A DNA stretch of 64,000 nt from Cynocephalus volans (lineage: Eukaryota; Chordata; Mammalia; Dermoptera; Cynocephalidae): contig NC_084472.1 in assembly GCF_027409185.1 (NCBI RefSeq), forward strand, positions 46,611,427 through 46,675,426. Direction: 5' to 3'. Positions within the stretch are counted from its first letter, which is position 1; each line of letters begins with the position of its first letter. A program made the position numbers and the translations under genes. The notes beneath the pieces are model-generated. The model did no database searches. It was not told the DNA's origin and worked only from the letters and a program-made list of their open reading frames with translations. Positions 33,191-45,330 of this stretch are shown here, piece after piece.

Positions 33191-34159
33191 GCTAACTAGT
33201 TAATATCTGCAGTTTCACACCTTGTTCTTTTAGGGCCGGTGGACCACAGCTATTTCACTCCTTGTTCTTTTAGGACACAATACTTCTTGGGAATTAATGA
33301 TTTTCTAATTTTTATGAGCTTTAGCTTTGTTATGATTTAGTGCAACACTTTATAACTAAGGTATATATTTATACTGTGGCATGCATTTTTCTCGGGATAA
33401 CTCCTTAATTAAATAGGTATTATGTTTCCTTTTTTCTCCTCCTACTCCCCAGCAGCTGGTCTTGGTGTGGCTACAATTTCTCTTATTGAATCTGAGTAGA
33501 GATACTTCAGGAGGGACTCTATTATGCACTGTGACTTTTCTCACAGTCAAAGCAATCCTGTCAGGGTGTAAGCCCTTGGGCAGCTGTCTGCTTTACTGGG
33601 GCCATGGTGGAGGCCTGAGCTACTATCTGTTTTGGTGCATTCTTGGCTGGAGGCCAAGCCCTGAGTTTCTTCTGAAATAAAGTGGCTTAGGTGAATCTGA
33701 CCTGTTAGCAATTGTCAGGTTCCTTGGATAAAAGACTAGCAGCCTCTGGTGTTTAGGGTAGGGAAAGTCCTCCGCAATGTGGCTAGTGGTGGAATGTTAC
33801 AATGAAAGTACATCTTTCAACAAAATTCTGCCAGATACACAAGCATCAGACTAGTCACACAATGTACTCTTGTAAGCTCAGGGGAGGCCCCTCTCACTGA
33901 CTTCATGAAAGTGTTACTTCAGGGTGGTTGCTATCTTTTCTCATGACTTTGGAATCAAGTCAAGCTCAGAATCTAAAATTGGCTATCCTTGCTGTCATAA
34001 ATCAATGCATCCACCTTGGATTAAAATGTTCACATGACGTATTTGTTGGTGACCCTAAATTGTGGGAACAGAGGCTTTCTCTAAAGGCTTCTCCAAAGGC
34101 ATTAGGTCCTTGGCTTGCCTGATCCTTAAACTTATTCATGTAGGCATGGAAGGACCTGC
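33191..34159. other. No gene recognised
   Basis: One near-repeat is visible: cactccttgttcttttaggaca at 33257-33278 resembles caccttgttcttttagggcc at 33216-33235. No coding region or known repeat family is otherwise seen. Confidence 0.4.
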
Positions 34160-34475
34160 ATAATTTCTTTTATTGTGGTGAAATATACATAAGATTTACC
34201 ATTTTAACCATTTTAAGTGTACAGTTCAGCAGCATTAAGTACATTCGCGTTGTCGTGCAGCCCTTGCCACCATTCATCTCCAGAATATTTTTATCATCCC
34301 AAACTGAAACTCTATACCCATTAAACAATAGCTCTTCATTTCCCTTTCCCCCAGCCTTAGACAACTGCCATTCTACTTTCTGTCTCTATGAATCTGACTA
34401 TTCCAGGTACCTCATGTAAGTGGAATCATATAGTATTTGTCCTTTTGTGTCTGGCCTATTTAGTGTTACTGTCTT
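34160..34475 (-). mobile_element. Old L1 3' UTR fragment
   Basis: Contains tgtggtgaaatatacataag, atttaccattttaaccattt, taagtgtacagttcagcagc and ctcatgtaagtggaatcata, the L1M-type 3' UTR in reverse. Confidence 0.8.
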
Positions 34476-35984
34476 TGAGGGGCCTGGATAATTTTTATAG
34501 CAACTATATTTCTTGAACACCACTGATTTCACCAAAATAAATTATTTCTAGCATCTTTCGTGCTATTTTACAAACCCAAGGAGTAGAATTAAGTCACAAT
34601 CAACATTTGAGGGGATTAGTAGCCATCTCTGGATTATGGATTCTTAGGGTTCTTTACATGCTAACTAATCACCTTTTGCACATTACACAGTTCATGCCAA
34701 TGTCTTTTTAAAGTAAGCTACCACACTAACACTGTGGCATAGCTAAAATTCAAAAGTTCCTGATAGAGGTAAATTAATGATTGTAATAAAGAAGGGACAG
34801 GTCTCATTGAGTAGCAGGATCACATTTTGTTTCTGTGAGGCAGGGGGTTTCAGGATGTCTTTAGGATATTTGAAGTTGTGCACAAAACTGTGTGTGTGAC
34901 TGGGGTAAGAGTTCAAGACTTTTGTCAAATTCTCAGGAGGTTCATGATCTTCCTAAAAAGGCTATAAGTCATGTTGAAAAGGGCAATTCTATTTCCTATT
35001 ATGTTTTGAATAGAAAATAATAGAATAGAAATAGATAAATAGAATTAGATAGAAAAAGAATAGAAAACAAAATAGAAAATAAATAGAAAAAATGAAATAA
35101 AATGGAAAAATTCTGTTTCTTGTGTTTGCCATAGTATTTTGGAGGAAACAGATGAAAAAAGGTCCAGATATCTGGGTGGGGTGAGAATACTTGTATGCTT
35201 GGGCTTGTTGCTGCTGGATCCTTGTGTCACCCAGAGCTGAGGCCACTGGATAATGGTGGCTTCCACACCAGGCTGGACTGAAGAGAGCAGTGATGACCCT
35301 CCTTGCTCCTGGTCTTTTGGTTTTCTCATTAATCTCCTCTAAAACAACAGTTCTCTGCTGTCATTGGTGTCAGTGCCTCCATAAAGCTGCATTAGGTAAC
35401 AGTTCTGTCACCTGCTGTGTTGCGCGTGTGTGTAGGGTGTCTCCTTAGACTTGTTGTGTTATGGCCTTCAGTACGGGAGCTCATGCTTTGTAATTCCTCT
35501 TGTCAGTCATTTTATATCAGGCCTGCAGCCTTAAAGCTTTTCCTTACCTACCCGGCGGCCACATCACACACCTCTAGGGGGCACTGTTCCCTTTCATCCT
35601 CTGTGAGTGTCACCTCCTGGAGTTAGGCAGCGTAGCAGCCTTGTTAACTACCAAGGCTTTTATGTGCGCACAAAGAACATGGGGTCTTCTTCAACATCAT
35701 TTTTCTCATGACCAATTATCTCTTTCACACATATGCGCATGTTTAGCATGAGCTGTGGAAAAGATTAAAGAAGAATCAAGGATAGAACCCTGGCCTCTGT
35801 GTTCCAAGTCAGCAAGGTGATTCTTGGTATTTTGAAAGGATTTTTACAGTGATTGGCTAATGAGCATCCCAGGGAGGTAAATAATAACAGGAAGCTTTCA
35901 AGACTAATTATACCCTAATTTTCTGCTGTAGCCTTTCCTCCCTAGACGTCTAAATGATGTGTCAATTTAGCAAGCTGATATAAA
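34476..35984. other. No gene recognised; low-complexity tract inside
   Basis: Contains an A-rich tract at 35008-35110 (listed separately). The remaining sequence shows no intact gene and no family I can name. Confidence 0.4.
35008..35110. repeat. (TAGAA)n-like low-complexity tract
   Basis: Irregular repeats of tagaa, tagaaaa and tagataaa over about 100 bp. Probably grew from an A-rich tail by slippage. Confidence 0.85.
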
Positions 35985-36240
35985 CCATTTCTTTCTACCT
36001 GGAATGCTGTTTTTCACTCTGCCCGTAACGTAATTTCTCTATATCCTCAAAATCCCAGCTCAAGTCCCATGTGTGAAGTCTTCCCTGACCCCTTCTGCCC
36101 ACAGTTACTATTCTTTCTTCTGAATCTGTTACCACTCAGAGTCTGCACCTCACTATTAGCACTCATCTTGTATGAACTGTTGGTTTCCTTTTTATATGTG
36201 TGTAATGGTACAATATCTTGAAATATTACCTGGTATATAC
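35985..36240 (+). repeat. L2 fragment
   Basis: Contains tttctacctggaatgctgtt, tcctcaaaatcccagctcaa, gtcccatgtgtgaagtcttc and cctgaccccttctgcccaca, in L2 order and plus orientation. Confidence 0.7.
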
Positions 36241-36394
36241 TTCTCATTGCTGGTAATTTTTGTTGCTCTGCAGTTCTCTCTGCCATTGAGGCTGAGGCAT
36301 CTACTGAATCATGGTGTGAAGAGGTAGACAAACAGTTTCCAAGATTACCCTCACTTCCAATACCAATAGCAAGCTCAGGGGGTTCCCAAGACCA

Positions 36395-36910
36395 TCCTCT
36401 GTTTTGACAATTTGCTAGAAGGATTCACAAAACTCATTGAAAGCCATTATACTCATGGTTATGATTTAGTACAGGGAAAGGACACAGATAAAAATGAGCC
36501 AAGGGAAGACACATGTGGGGTAGAATCCAGAAAAATTCCAATCATGGAGCTTTCTCCCTGTACTATGGACAGTGTTACTCTGCCAGAAAAGATGTGTGAT
36601 ATGGCATATTGCCATCCAGGGAAGCTCACCTGAGCCTGGATGTCCAGAACGTTTATTGGGGTTCCATGGCTAACTGTCCATGTGGCTGACCTCAGGCTCC
36701 AGTTTCTCCTGCGGTGGAACTGATATCATATGACTCAACGTCCCCACGATAAATCACATTATTAGACCTTCTTGTGTGAACAAGGATACTCTTATCAAGC
36801 AGGACATTTCAAAGGCTCAGATATGACCTCATAGAGGCCAAGGGCAAGACCTTTCTTTGGGCAAAGTTAATTTTTCACAGAATCTAGCTGAAGAGTAGAG
36901 ACCAATTTCA
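36395..36910 (-). mobile_element. Old ERV LTR-like sequence
   Basis: Begins gacaatttgctagaaggatt and cacaaaactcattgaaagcc, with later atcatatgactcaacgtccc, resembling a common ERVL-class LTR read in reverse. Boundaries and subfamily are uncertain, and no terminal duplication was resolved. Confidence 0.45.
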
Positions 36911-37074
36911 GTTCCTCACTTTCCAAGTGCATTTCAGAGGCAATGGTTGTGATTTTCATTTGCAAAATTTTTGTGTGCAGAGTCAGTTTCTTTGACAAAA
37001 GTGAGGTTTATGTGTTCTACGGGAGCCAAAGCTGGAAGATTAGAGTTTAGAGCTCATCCATGTTAGCAATAGAA

Positions 37075-37142
37075 GAGGGAGGCTGGTTAGAGCACAACTT
37101 TATAACACCAAGGTCATGTATTCAGATCTCCATACTGGCTTG
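37075..37142 (+). repeat. tRNA-Ile SINE fragment, old
   Basis: Contains gaggctggttagagcacaac, tataacaccaaggtcatgta and ttcagatctccatactggct, a diverged A-box to B-box stretch of the monomeric SINE in plus orientation, without a clear tail. Confidence 0.65.
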
Positions 37143-38764
37143 GGAGAGAGGGAGAGGAGAAAAGAGAAGGGCTTTGGTTTGATCTTGTGGGGATGAAATC
37201 AGGGGTGGGGGTGGGATGGGTGCAGAAGCTCTCCAGGTGCATTTAAGGATCCGGGCACAGAAAGTACGCTTGCCCTTCCTGCAGGCTAGAAATCTTGGAG
37301 GAGGCAGGTCAAGGATGACCCCCACCCACAGACTGTGAAGATGGAGCACACATAGGCTTTCTGGGTTGTAAGTGAATAACATCCCCACATCAAAATGGCA
37401 CGTGTGGAATGATATGAATATCCATTATTATGTTGCATGATACATAGACAAACCCAAGTCTGTCCACACAGTAGCAGGGTTAATGTTATTTTTTCAGGTA
37501 CAATAAGAGACTTACATCTTAGAGTTTGTGTTTGGTTCCTTAAAAGTAGTTCCTGATGAACTGCTGTTTTGTGAAGATGTTGCTTTGTCCATACCAGGCA
37601 CCAATTCCAAGCAGATCCCAAGAAATGAGGCACAGATTCCTTTAACTTTAGATTGTCCCATGCTTGCTCGATTCAAACCTTTCTGAGGCCAGAATGAACG
37701 GAAGGTGAGAGTGAGCCCGGGTTGAAGCTCCCAACCCTACACTTAGGCGCTGAGCTTGCAGGCTGCCAGTAAGGGTGCTACATGAGTAGCCTCTCCCAGG
37801 GTACAGATCTGGAGGGAGTCTCTGGTTTTTTTCTTTGATGGCTTCTTTTCCTGTATGTAATCCATGGAGGAAATGGCATGGACATTAGGCTGACATTAGA
37901 AGGATATTTCTTGACGTGGAGAGATACTCATGTCACATGAAACAAACAGTTCACACAGCAGCACAGTGCAGTATCATTTCATTTTTTTTTGTAGAAGTGT
38001 TATCTATATTCATGCCTACACCTAGACTTCTATCTTTATCTATATACTTGTAGAAGGACATCTAGAAAGAAGGTTTACCAAAATGTTGACACCTATTGGG
38101 TGATAGAAATGCAATAATTTTTATTTGTGTTTATGAGAACTTAAAGCTTTTTTCTTTCTTTGTTATCATAAAAATATATATTACTTGTGTAATTAAAGTT
38201 TTAAAAGAATAATGAGCTCTGGGGTCTGGGGAGCTCTGCCACTATTGTCCTCTTCTTTTGCCCATTAAACTGTGGAAGTTACTCCTGATTCCAGGTGTAA
38301 ATGGCCCACAGTGAGAGTCTGGTGGAAGGAGTCATCCATTGTGACAGGGGAATCTGGGAACATCCTGGAGCAGGTGGCTTTGAGGAGGTGGGCTCTGTAG
38401 AGAGAGGATGGGAGGAAGGCCATGACGTGTTGGGGAGCAGCATGAACGAGGAGAGGGAATGGCTCCTTGTGGACAATGAGTCAAATCCAGGTCTCCATGG
38501 TCATTGGTGCTGAGTGCAGGGTGTCTGAGATTCTCTGTGGGAGAAGAAGGCTTGGCAGATGGCCACTTGTTGTCTTCCATCTGGACATACGGTACTGCCT
38601 TTAATCATTCTTCTGCCCTTTTCCATTCGAAAGTCTTGTCACTACGAAAGGAACTTCATTCAGGCTCATGGAGGGCAGACACACTTCTTAGGAAACTTCC
38701 TTGGCAAATTTCTCAGTGCTGAGCAGAGGGGAGGTACCCGATGAATGCCCGCTGGTGAGAATTG
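37143..38764. other. No gene recognised
   Basis: Several short open frames are present but none has protein-like composition or recognisable motifs. No repeat family is identified. A small T-run near 37983 and an AT-rich patch near 38150-38200 are the only local features. Confidence 0.4.
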
Positions 38765-39470
38765 ATGGGACTTGAGTTGACGTTGAAGGGCAGCAATATA
38801 TGCCACTGAAAATATGTCACTTTGGCATAGGATTATTTTGAGCTGAAGGCAATTGAGAAGCAGATACAAGAAATACTCTCTGTCCACCTCCCCCCATTTG
38901 TCTAAAAGCAGAATATAAATTTGAAAAGATGTTTCTCCTTCCCTTCCTTCCAGATAGGACAGAAGTTCATCATTGACTACAACACCAGATCTGAATCAGT
39001 CCGGAGACAGCACCAGAGGAACCTACATACAAACCTTACTCACTAGACTTTAGCTTCCATTATTTTCCTCATGTCTTTGCCTTCCCACAATTTGCTGTCC
39101 CTAGAAGGTCAATGTCCTTTTCCTTTGTCTTGTCACTTTTCTAAAAATTTATCGATCTCGGCTGACTGGTAATACCAAGGTCAAGCATTCGGTTCCCCTT
39201 ACCAGCCAGCAACCCCCGCCTGCCACCTCCCCGTTACTGATCTTTTGTTAAGATGTTATATGAGCCCAAGTTCTGACCCTTGATTTACTCATCACTGGGA
39301 ACTGCCATGTGTATGCATGACACACGTATTAGTAAGCTTCTGTTTGTTCTTCTCCTGTGAATCTGTCTCTTGTTAGTTTAATTTACAGAGCCCCAGCTGG
39401 AGAACTTAAGACTAGTAGAGGAAAAAGATTTTTTCCCTCCCTCACAACATGAATTTCATTAGGGCAGCTT
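38765..39470 (+). mobile_element. Old LTR-like sequence (MER21-like?), with SINE fragment
   Basis: Phrases such as ggcataggattattttgagc, tgaaggcaattgagaagcag, agttcatcattgactacaac and gtctcttgttagtttaattt, then acagagccccagctggagaa, match an ERVL-class LTR layout I associate with MER21. The assignment is from memory and tentative. A SINE fragment at 39159-39211 interrupts it. Confidence 0.45.
39159..39211 (+). repeat. tRNA-Ile SINE fragment
   Basis: Contains cggctgactggtaataccaa, ggtcaagcattcggttcccc and ttaccagccagc, the B-box side of the SINE in plus orientation with a central deletion. Confidence 0.6.
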
Positions 39471-40910
39471 TAGGGAATAGGTTTAGCTCTCTCCCTCTTG
39501 CTATGTGTCTGTAGGAAGCTTAGAAGATGGTCTATTGGAGTTTCCTCCTTTGAAGCTGTTCTTACTAGAGGTGTGAGGGGTATTATGAGTAATTTGGAAC
39601 ACATAATAGTTAAATTGCCTTTTATTCATCAGAATAGATTCATGGATATCTATATGATAAAATAACTCAAACTCACTTGCACTCTGACACGCTTCTTGCC
39701 AGGGAGGCTGCCAGCCTGCTGAGAATGCTTTCCAACCTACCACTTTTATGATTCACCCATGTAATAAACCATTACCACCGATGTAGCCTTTATAGTTAAA
39801 TTACTCAAGCACTTATAAAATGTTCCTCAAACCACCAAGCCAGGAACAAAGAGAGCTGGCGTACTACTTGGGGTCTCGTCAAAATCTGGTCTGACCTTGG
39901 AAATGCCTTACAGGTCCCTGCCCTGACTGGCCTCCCTCAGTGTGTGATGGGGGCCTGTGGAGAGTTAGCTCTGGGGTGCGTGAGATGGAAATTCCATGGA
40001 GGCAGCTTCAGGGAATAGCTTCCCCCTGTTGGAGAGGAGCTAGTGAGGTGAGGAATGCCAGTGGAGTGAGCTACAGAGGGGAGAGGCTCCCTCCTCAGCC
40101 CTCCAGGATCACCCCGAGGGTGCTGAGGGCCACTCTCCCTTCTTTCCACCAGGTAGGGAGACGTGGAGGGGCCTTGTTTACAGTATGTGAACTTGCCTTA
40201 TTCGTTGGGGATGGTTCCCCAGAGACTCAAAAGGAATAACTGAACATGGAAACCTGTGTGAAGGGCTACGAGTCCTGGGGTCCGAGGAAAGAAGGTGGCA
40301 GTCCCTCACCAGCTAGACCCTGGAGAGCACGTTGTCAGTGGGCACTGCTGTTGTCCACCTCTCTGGAGGTAAAAGTGAGTCCTTCCTGTTCCAAAGCAGA
40401 GTCCCTTTGCTGCTCTCCTTTGTCCTGTGCTGATGTCCAGAAGCCCCTAGTTGCACCTGTGAGGGTTTTAAGAATGCTTGTCATTTTCCCAACAGGGAGG
40501 CCTGTTTAAAACTTACAAAATGGCGACTTAAGAAAGTGTTTGCTGATGATCAGCAGATGGATAAATCCTTGAGAGCAAAACTGTAGTCACCTGCCAACCC
40601 CCATAGCATCCAAGTCAAGACTAATTTTAGCTACAGTCTCAGATCCAAGCCCGTTTTTGATTTAGAAAGTGGCTGTTGAATTCCTCCTGGACTGTGCTTG
40701 GGGCCAGAGACCAGCAAACCTACCTCAGCGAGTTTGCAGTCTTGGAGAAGTCTGGCACTTCTTTTCATTCACCCTGAAGCAATCTGAGAATGTCACTCCA
40801 ATACCTTATCTATTTGGAGGGCCATCTGGCACTTCAGCTAACTCAGCCTTGGCTGAGAACAAAAATCAATGATTTCGCTGTTGGCTATCATTCCTTTATG
40901 ATACCTAGAC
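39471..40910. other. No gene recognised
   Basis: Moderately G+C-rich around 39900-40480 with overlapping short open frames on both strands. None shows domains or codon bias. No repeat family is named. Confidence 0.4.
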
Positions 40911-41040
40911 TCACACACGCACACTCACCTACACAGATACACATATGCTCACTCACACACAAACATACATCCACACTCATGTACCACACTCACTCATATC
41001 TGCCACCCCTCCTCCACCCCTCCATACACACACACACAAG
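40911..41040. repeat. Degenerate CA-rich simple repeat
   Basis: Irregular acacac, cactcac and catacac units over about 130 bp, ending in a pure (CA)n of about 12 bp at 41026-41038. Confidence 0.9.
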
Positions 41041-41044
41041 CAGT

Positions 41045-41230
41045 GGCACATAATGGAAAGATCCTTGACTTTGGAATTAAACCAAACTGGCAATGTGACT
41101 TTGGTCATGTTACTTAACCTTTCACAGACTCAGTTTCTTAATCTGCAAAAAGAATGCATATATTTACTTTATAGGATTTTTGTGAGGACTAAAAAGAAAT
41201 GAGCTAACATATCTAATATGCTGCTAAATA
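41045..41230 (+). repeat. MIR SINE
   Basis: Near full length: gtggcacataatggaaagat, atgtgactttggtcatgtta, ctcagtttcttaatctgcaa and atttttgtgaggactaaa in MIR order. Confidence 0.85.
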
Positions 41231-41734
41231 GGTACATACTGAAAAAATGTTTGTTTCTTTCGACCCTATATGTCCCCATAATGTATAGTCTACATATAGA
41301 GCATTATTTCTCAAATGTTTGCTAACTCTCTTATCAAGATTTTTCCATCGGCATTTAACGCAGAGACACCACTGCCCCCCTCTCTCTGCTGCTCACATGG
41401 AATACATCTTGTGATCCTTTGACCTCTGACCCCCAGTTGGGTGGATACTCTGATGACTGAGCCTGCTATACTGAGTTTTCCTTCTCACTGCCCCTGTGTT
41501 CTTGACAGCTGCAGAGTAGGTGCTTTGAGGGTGATAGATGGGGCTGTGATAGTGAATCATTAAAAACCCAAATTTCTGAATGCTGATGGCTCTTTCTAGG
41601 CATTTACATGAGTGGCCCAGGGTGGAAAAAAAAGGTGAAAGTATGTTTCTACTCCCTCCCAAGAGTCTTGGGGCTCACTGGGCTCCCTTCCATCTCCCCT
41701 GTATCAGCAAGGATGCTTTCAGCAGCTGCAAGCA

Positions 41735-42190
41735 ATGCAAAAACAACTAGACCTGACATGAACCATAAGAACATTTCTTATCTTACTTAGAAGTAGTATG
41801 GAGGTAGGTGGTTTCAGGGTCAGTGCAGGGGTTCCACCATGTCATCATGACACTGGTGCATCCCATTTGTCCATTTTGCCATCTTCTGAATTTGGTTATG
41901 TCTTCCCTTAAGGTCATGAGTTGACCACAGCAGTCCAAGGTGCTGCATGTTGACATTTCCTCATCAAGTGAAGAATGCGTTATTGAGGAGGAAAATCTCT
42001 CCTAGAAGCCCTTCAACAGACTTCCCCTTAAGTTCCATAGGCCAGGATTAGGTCATATGCTCGTTCCCCAGCTGCCAGGGAAGCTGGGAAAGTGGTGAAT
42101 GACACTTTTACCTCTGTAGTGGGCGATGAACTTTTTGACAAGGAAGAAGGGTTGAGGAGTGCATGTTGGGTGGGCAACCATAACCATCTG
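41735..42190. repeat. Ancient repeat copy 1 of a local pair
   Basis: Contains agaagtagtatggaggtagg, tctcctagaagcccttcaac, ccataggccaggattaggtc and ggtgggcaaccataaccatc. A second diverged copy of the same sequence lies at 42860-43400 in the same orientation. I recognise the text as a widespread mammalian repeat but cannot name the family with confidence. Confidence 0.5.
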
Positions 42191-42859
42191 CCATATTTCT
42201 TTGGTGTCTGGTTCTCCAAACATCAGATGAAATCATTGATGTCAATGTCCAACACATGCAACAAGTCCCCCTTGTCCACTCTCAGCTTGTTTTCTTTCTA
42301 GGTTGGAAGCTGTTGCTGGAATGCAGAGGTTCCTGGTTCTTGCTCATGGTATACCATCTCCTGCCATCATCTCTTACCATTTTGCCTGGTTGGCCAGAGT
42401 CTGAATCACAGGTGCAGTCTGTTGGTAGATGGCCTGGTGACCCCAATACTTGTTCTGCTCTTTTCACTGTCTTCTTGAAAATCTGTCTTCCTACCATACC
42501 TGTCTTCCTACCGTACCTGTATCCAAGTGGCTCCATCCCCCATCAATAGAGTATGAAGCATGTCTTCAGGCAGGTGGACAACTGACTCCATGACCTTTGG
42601 GGCTGATCTTAGTAGGGTCTGGCAGCACCTTGTTTAGTGTCTTTCCTTTACTATTTATGAGTCTGAGAGACCATAATTTATAACAATAACTCTAACTTGT
42701 GAGTGGACCCATGGGAGTGCACCACTGGGATTTTCCTCCCAGTGGCTTGGTTCCCAGGAGCTTGTATGCACTTATTCATGTTGTGCTTCTGACTCATCAG
42801 TTATAATTACATCTGATGTTTTAAAACAGAAACCTGCTTGTGATGAACCAAGTAGAGGT
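42191..42859. other. No gene recognised between the two repeat copies
   Basis: A short internal doublet (ctgtcttcctaccatacctg then tcttcctaccgtacctg near 42483-42521) is visible. Nothing coding is convincing. It could be the inside of an old element flanked by the pair, but I have no direct evidence. Confidence 0.35.
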
Positions 42860-43400
42860 TTTATTTTTCTCATCCAAAAAAAAGTCTGGAGGAAGGCAGT
42901 CTAGAACTTATACAGTGTATTCACAATGCTACCAGGGACCCAGGCTTCATCTCTCTTCCTGCTTTGCCATTCATGGTATGTGGATTCTGTCCTCATAATT
43001 ACAAGATGACTGTTTCATCTATAAGAAGTGTCCAGGAGAAAGATCTGTAAAAAGGTTCCTTCCTTCCTTCCTTCCTTCCTTCCTTCCTTCCTTCCTTCCT
43101 TCCTTCCTTCCTTCCTTCCTTCCTTCCTTCCTTCTTGCTTTCTTTCCCTCTTTCCTTTTATTTTTCTTAAAATAAGGTAGCAATTAAGTTTTCCTAGAAG
43201 CTCCATACTGTAGGCTTCTACTTTTATCTTATTGGCCAAAACTAGGTCCCATGGTCACTTCCCTACCTGCAAGGGACTCTGAGGGAGATAAGATGGGACA
43301 TCGCCCAATAAATTGATGTTCTCTTAGTAAGTAAGAGGAAAGAATGGATACTGGTTGGCAGCCAACAGTGTCTGCCATGGGAACCCATCCCTTCAGGTCA
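42860..43400. repeat. Ancient repeat copy 2 of a local pair, with (TTCC)n
   Basis: Matches copy 1 in tctggaggaaggcagtctag, gctaccagggacccaggctt, tcttattggccaaaactagg and ggcagccaacagtgtctgcc. A (TTCC)n tract at 43056-43133 sits in its middle. Confidence 0.5.
43056..43133. repeat. (TTCC)n microsatellite
   Basis: About 19 uninterrupted TTCC units. On the other strand it reads as a Lys-Glu-Gly-Arg repeat, which is not a gene. Confidence 0.97.
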
Positions 43401-44142
43401 GGTGTGGTCTGGGGGAAAGGATGGTGTACCTGAGAGTCATGGAAACTTCCAGTCATCTGTAGTCACACAAGACACTCAATCCCTATTTGTGGAGGATGCC
43501 TTGCAACCCTCCCAAATTCCCCAGAGTACTGTACATATTTCCATAGGAGCATTTCTGTAGAATCCCTGGCTTCTTAGAAAGATAGGTATTCACTTGTGCC
43601 TTCTGTTTTCCTCCTTCTTTCGCTTCCTTCCATGCACAAATTCTTGTTGAACCCCTAATTTGTGTCATTCAGTGCACTAGGCACTTAGGGACACAGGTAG
43701 ATGCTGCTCCCTCTTCTGCTGAGCAAATGCCAAGTTTGGCCACTGAATGCCAGATAAGAATTGTGACTCTCTGTGAGCATCACCCATTTGGAAGCAGCCA
43801 GGCAAGCATTGTGTGCTTGCAGCTTGCAAGAGTTAAGGGGGTACTGTGGGCCTCAGCCCTGCCCCTGCCCACAACCAGGTAAGCAATGGAGCCAGACACC
43901 TGGGGTCCGGAGATGGGAACTGAGGGCCAGCCTCCCTGCCTGCCACCCCTCTCCTCTCCCCCCCACCACAACATCTTAGAATGTACTTATTAGCCATTGT
44001 GTTTCTTTGGAGTGTGTGACTTACATCCTCACATCTTCCAGCAAATTTCTGCTTAGACTTTTCAAATTCATTTTTAAGAGTTCTTTTTGCATTAAGGATG
44101 TTGATGTTTGTGTGTTAAATTTGTTCCTTATCAATTGACTTT
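43401..44142. other. No gene recognised
   Basis: No known repeat family or convincing open frame. The last 14 bases before L1-D (44143-44156) are its target duplication. Confidence 0.4.
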
Positions 44143-44156
44143 AAATTTAATTTGTG

Positions 44157-45330
44157 GATCATTCCTGGGAACATGGCGGCCGCAGCCTCTGCTACAGCTA
44201 CGGCAGCGAAGGTCAGCGCCGAGGGCAGCTGGCACCTGACGGCGTGACCAACCCGAGCCAACTTCTCTTGGATTTGGCTGCAGATTTATAGATCTTCTGC
44301 GCTGTGTACAGGCACAGTGTTGAAAATATTCTAGCCCGCAGATCGGAGCTGGGTCCTGGAGAAGTTTGCAGAGGAGCCGCTGCTGCCGCCACCAGAGGAG
44401 CGGCCGTCTATTCTCTTTCTCCCCAAGGGAAGTGTGGAGCTGCTCCGGCTTGGCCCATGGGGGAGCCCCCCAAGCCACAGGATTTCTCTGTGACATTCAT
44501 TTTGTGCCCTGAAACCAGAGCCTTCCCTTTGCTCAACACTACAGTGGAGGTCAAGATGGCGGAAGAGGAGAGCTGCCTGCCACTTTTCCACCATGAGTAG
44601 AGCAGCCTGAGGCCTGCGCCAGATGTAGCTGTAGCAGAATCGGCGCAAAGGAACAGCTGCGAAAGGGTGTCTTTACCCTGCCGAGAACTGGGACTCTTCC
44701 CCCAACCTGCGCGGGCAACCCGCTGGTGCGTGACGTCCCGCGTAGCAGCCGCAGCTGCAGACGTGGAAACATGGAGGCCTGAGCCGGCATGTGTCACCCC
44801 AGGCTGCAGCAGTGACAGCAGCTTCTGACCCCCCACCCCCACCCGCCCGTCCCTGGATCTGGAAGCGAATCAACCTGCAGCTGAGACAGGGAGACGTCCA
44901 GCGGGAGAGGCAGAAGCTCCACGGAGACCACACGCCCTGTGGGGCTGCCACTGCCTGATCCAACAGGTAGGCTTCACCGCCACCACCTGCCTTCATTCTC
45001 AGCCCAACCCAGTGCACACAGAGTAGGGAGTCATCTGGCATGGAGGCGGGAACTCCAAAGGGTCCATGCGGTGCAATCCAGCAACAGGTAGGCTTCACCG
45101 GGCTCCATCCCAAGCCCGGCCTAGTGCGCACAGAGCAGGGAGATCCTGCAGGGGAAGGGGAAGCTCTGCGGAGACCACATGCTCTGCGGAGCCTTGACAC
45201 ATCCCAGCAGCCCGGGCCAGACCACAGGGAACAGGGAGTCACTGAGGTAGCCATACCAAATTGGCAACCACAGCAACATCTTAGTCAGTCAATAGTGTCA
45301 AACCTGTGGACTGTGAAACCCCCTGCCACA
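44157..45330 (+). promoter_or_regulatory. L1-D 5' UTR with repeated unit
   Basis: CpG-rich. A YY1-like core acatggcggc lies at 44171-44180 and a stronger CAAGATGGCGG at 44552-44562. Two diverged tandem units follow. The pairs caacaggtaggcttcaccg (about 44964 and 45083), cacagagtagggag/cacagagcagggag, and ccacggagaccacacg/ctgcggagaccacatg repeat about every 120-245 bp. The ORF1-proximal part matches L1-A; the distal part does not. Confidence 0.8.

Noticed and set aside
38968..39050. Possible splice acceptor and short exon (polypyrimidine tract then ag and a 29-codon frame)
   Set aside because: It lies in LTR-like sequence, has no donor or companion exon, and such pyrimidine tracts are common in these repeats.
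43015..43239. Lys-Glu-Gly-Arg-rich open frame
   Set aside because: It is the reverse-strand translation of the (TTCC)n microsatellite.
44157..45330. CpG island of a host gene promoter
   Set aside because: The CpG-rich stretch begins exactly at the L1-D target duplication and leads into L1 ORF1, so it is the L1 leader.
45040..45330. Upstream extension of L1-D ORF1 (an ATG at 45040 in the same frame)
   Set aside because: The stretch is 5' UTR repeat sequence without similarity to ORF1 proteins. The ATG at 45331 matches the conserved MNKHQ start.
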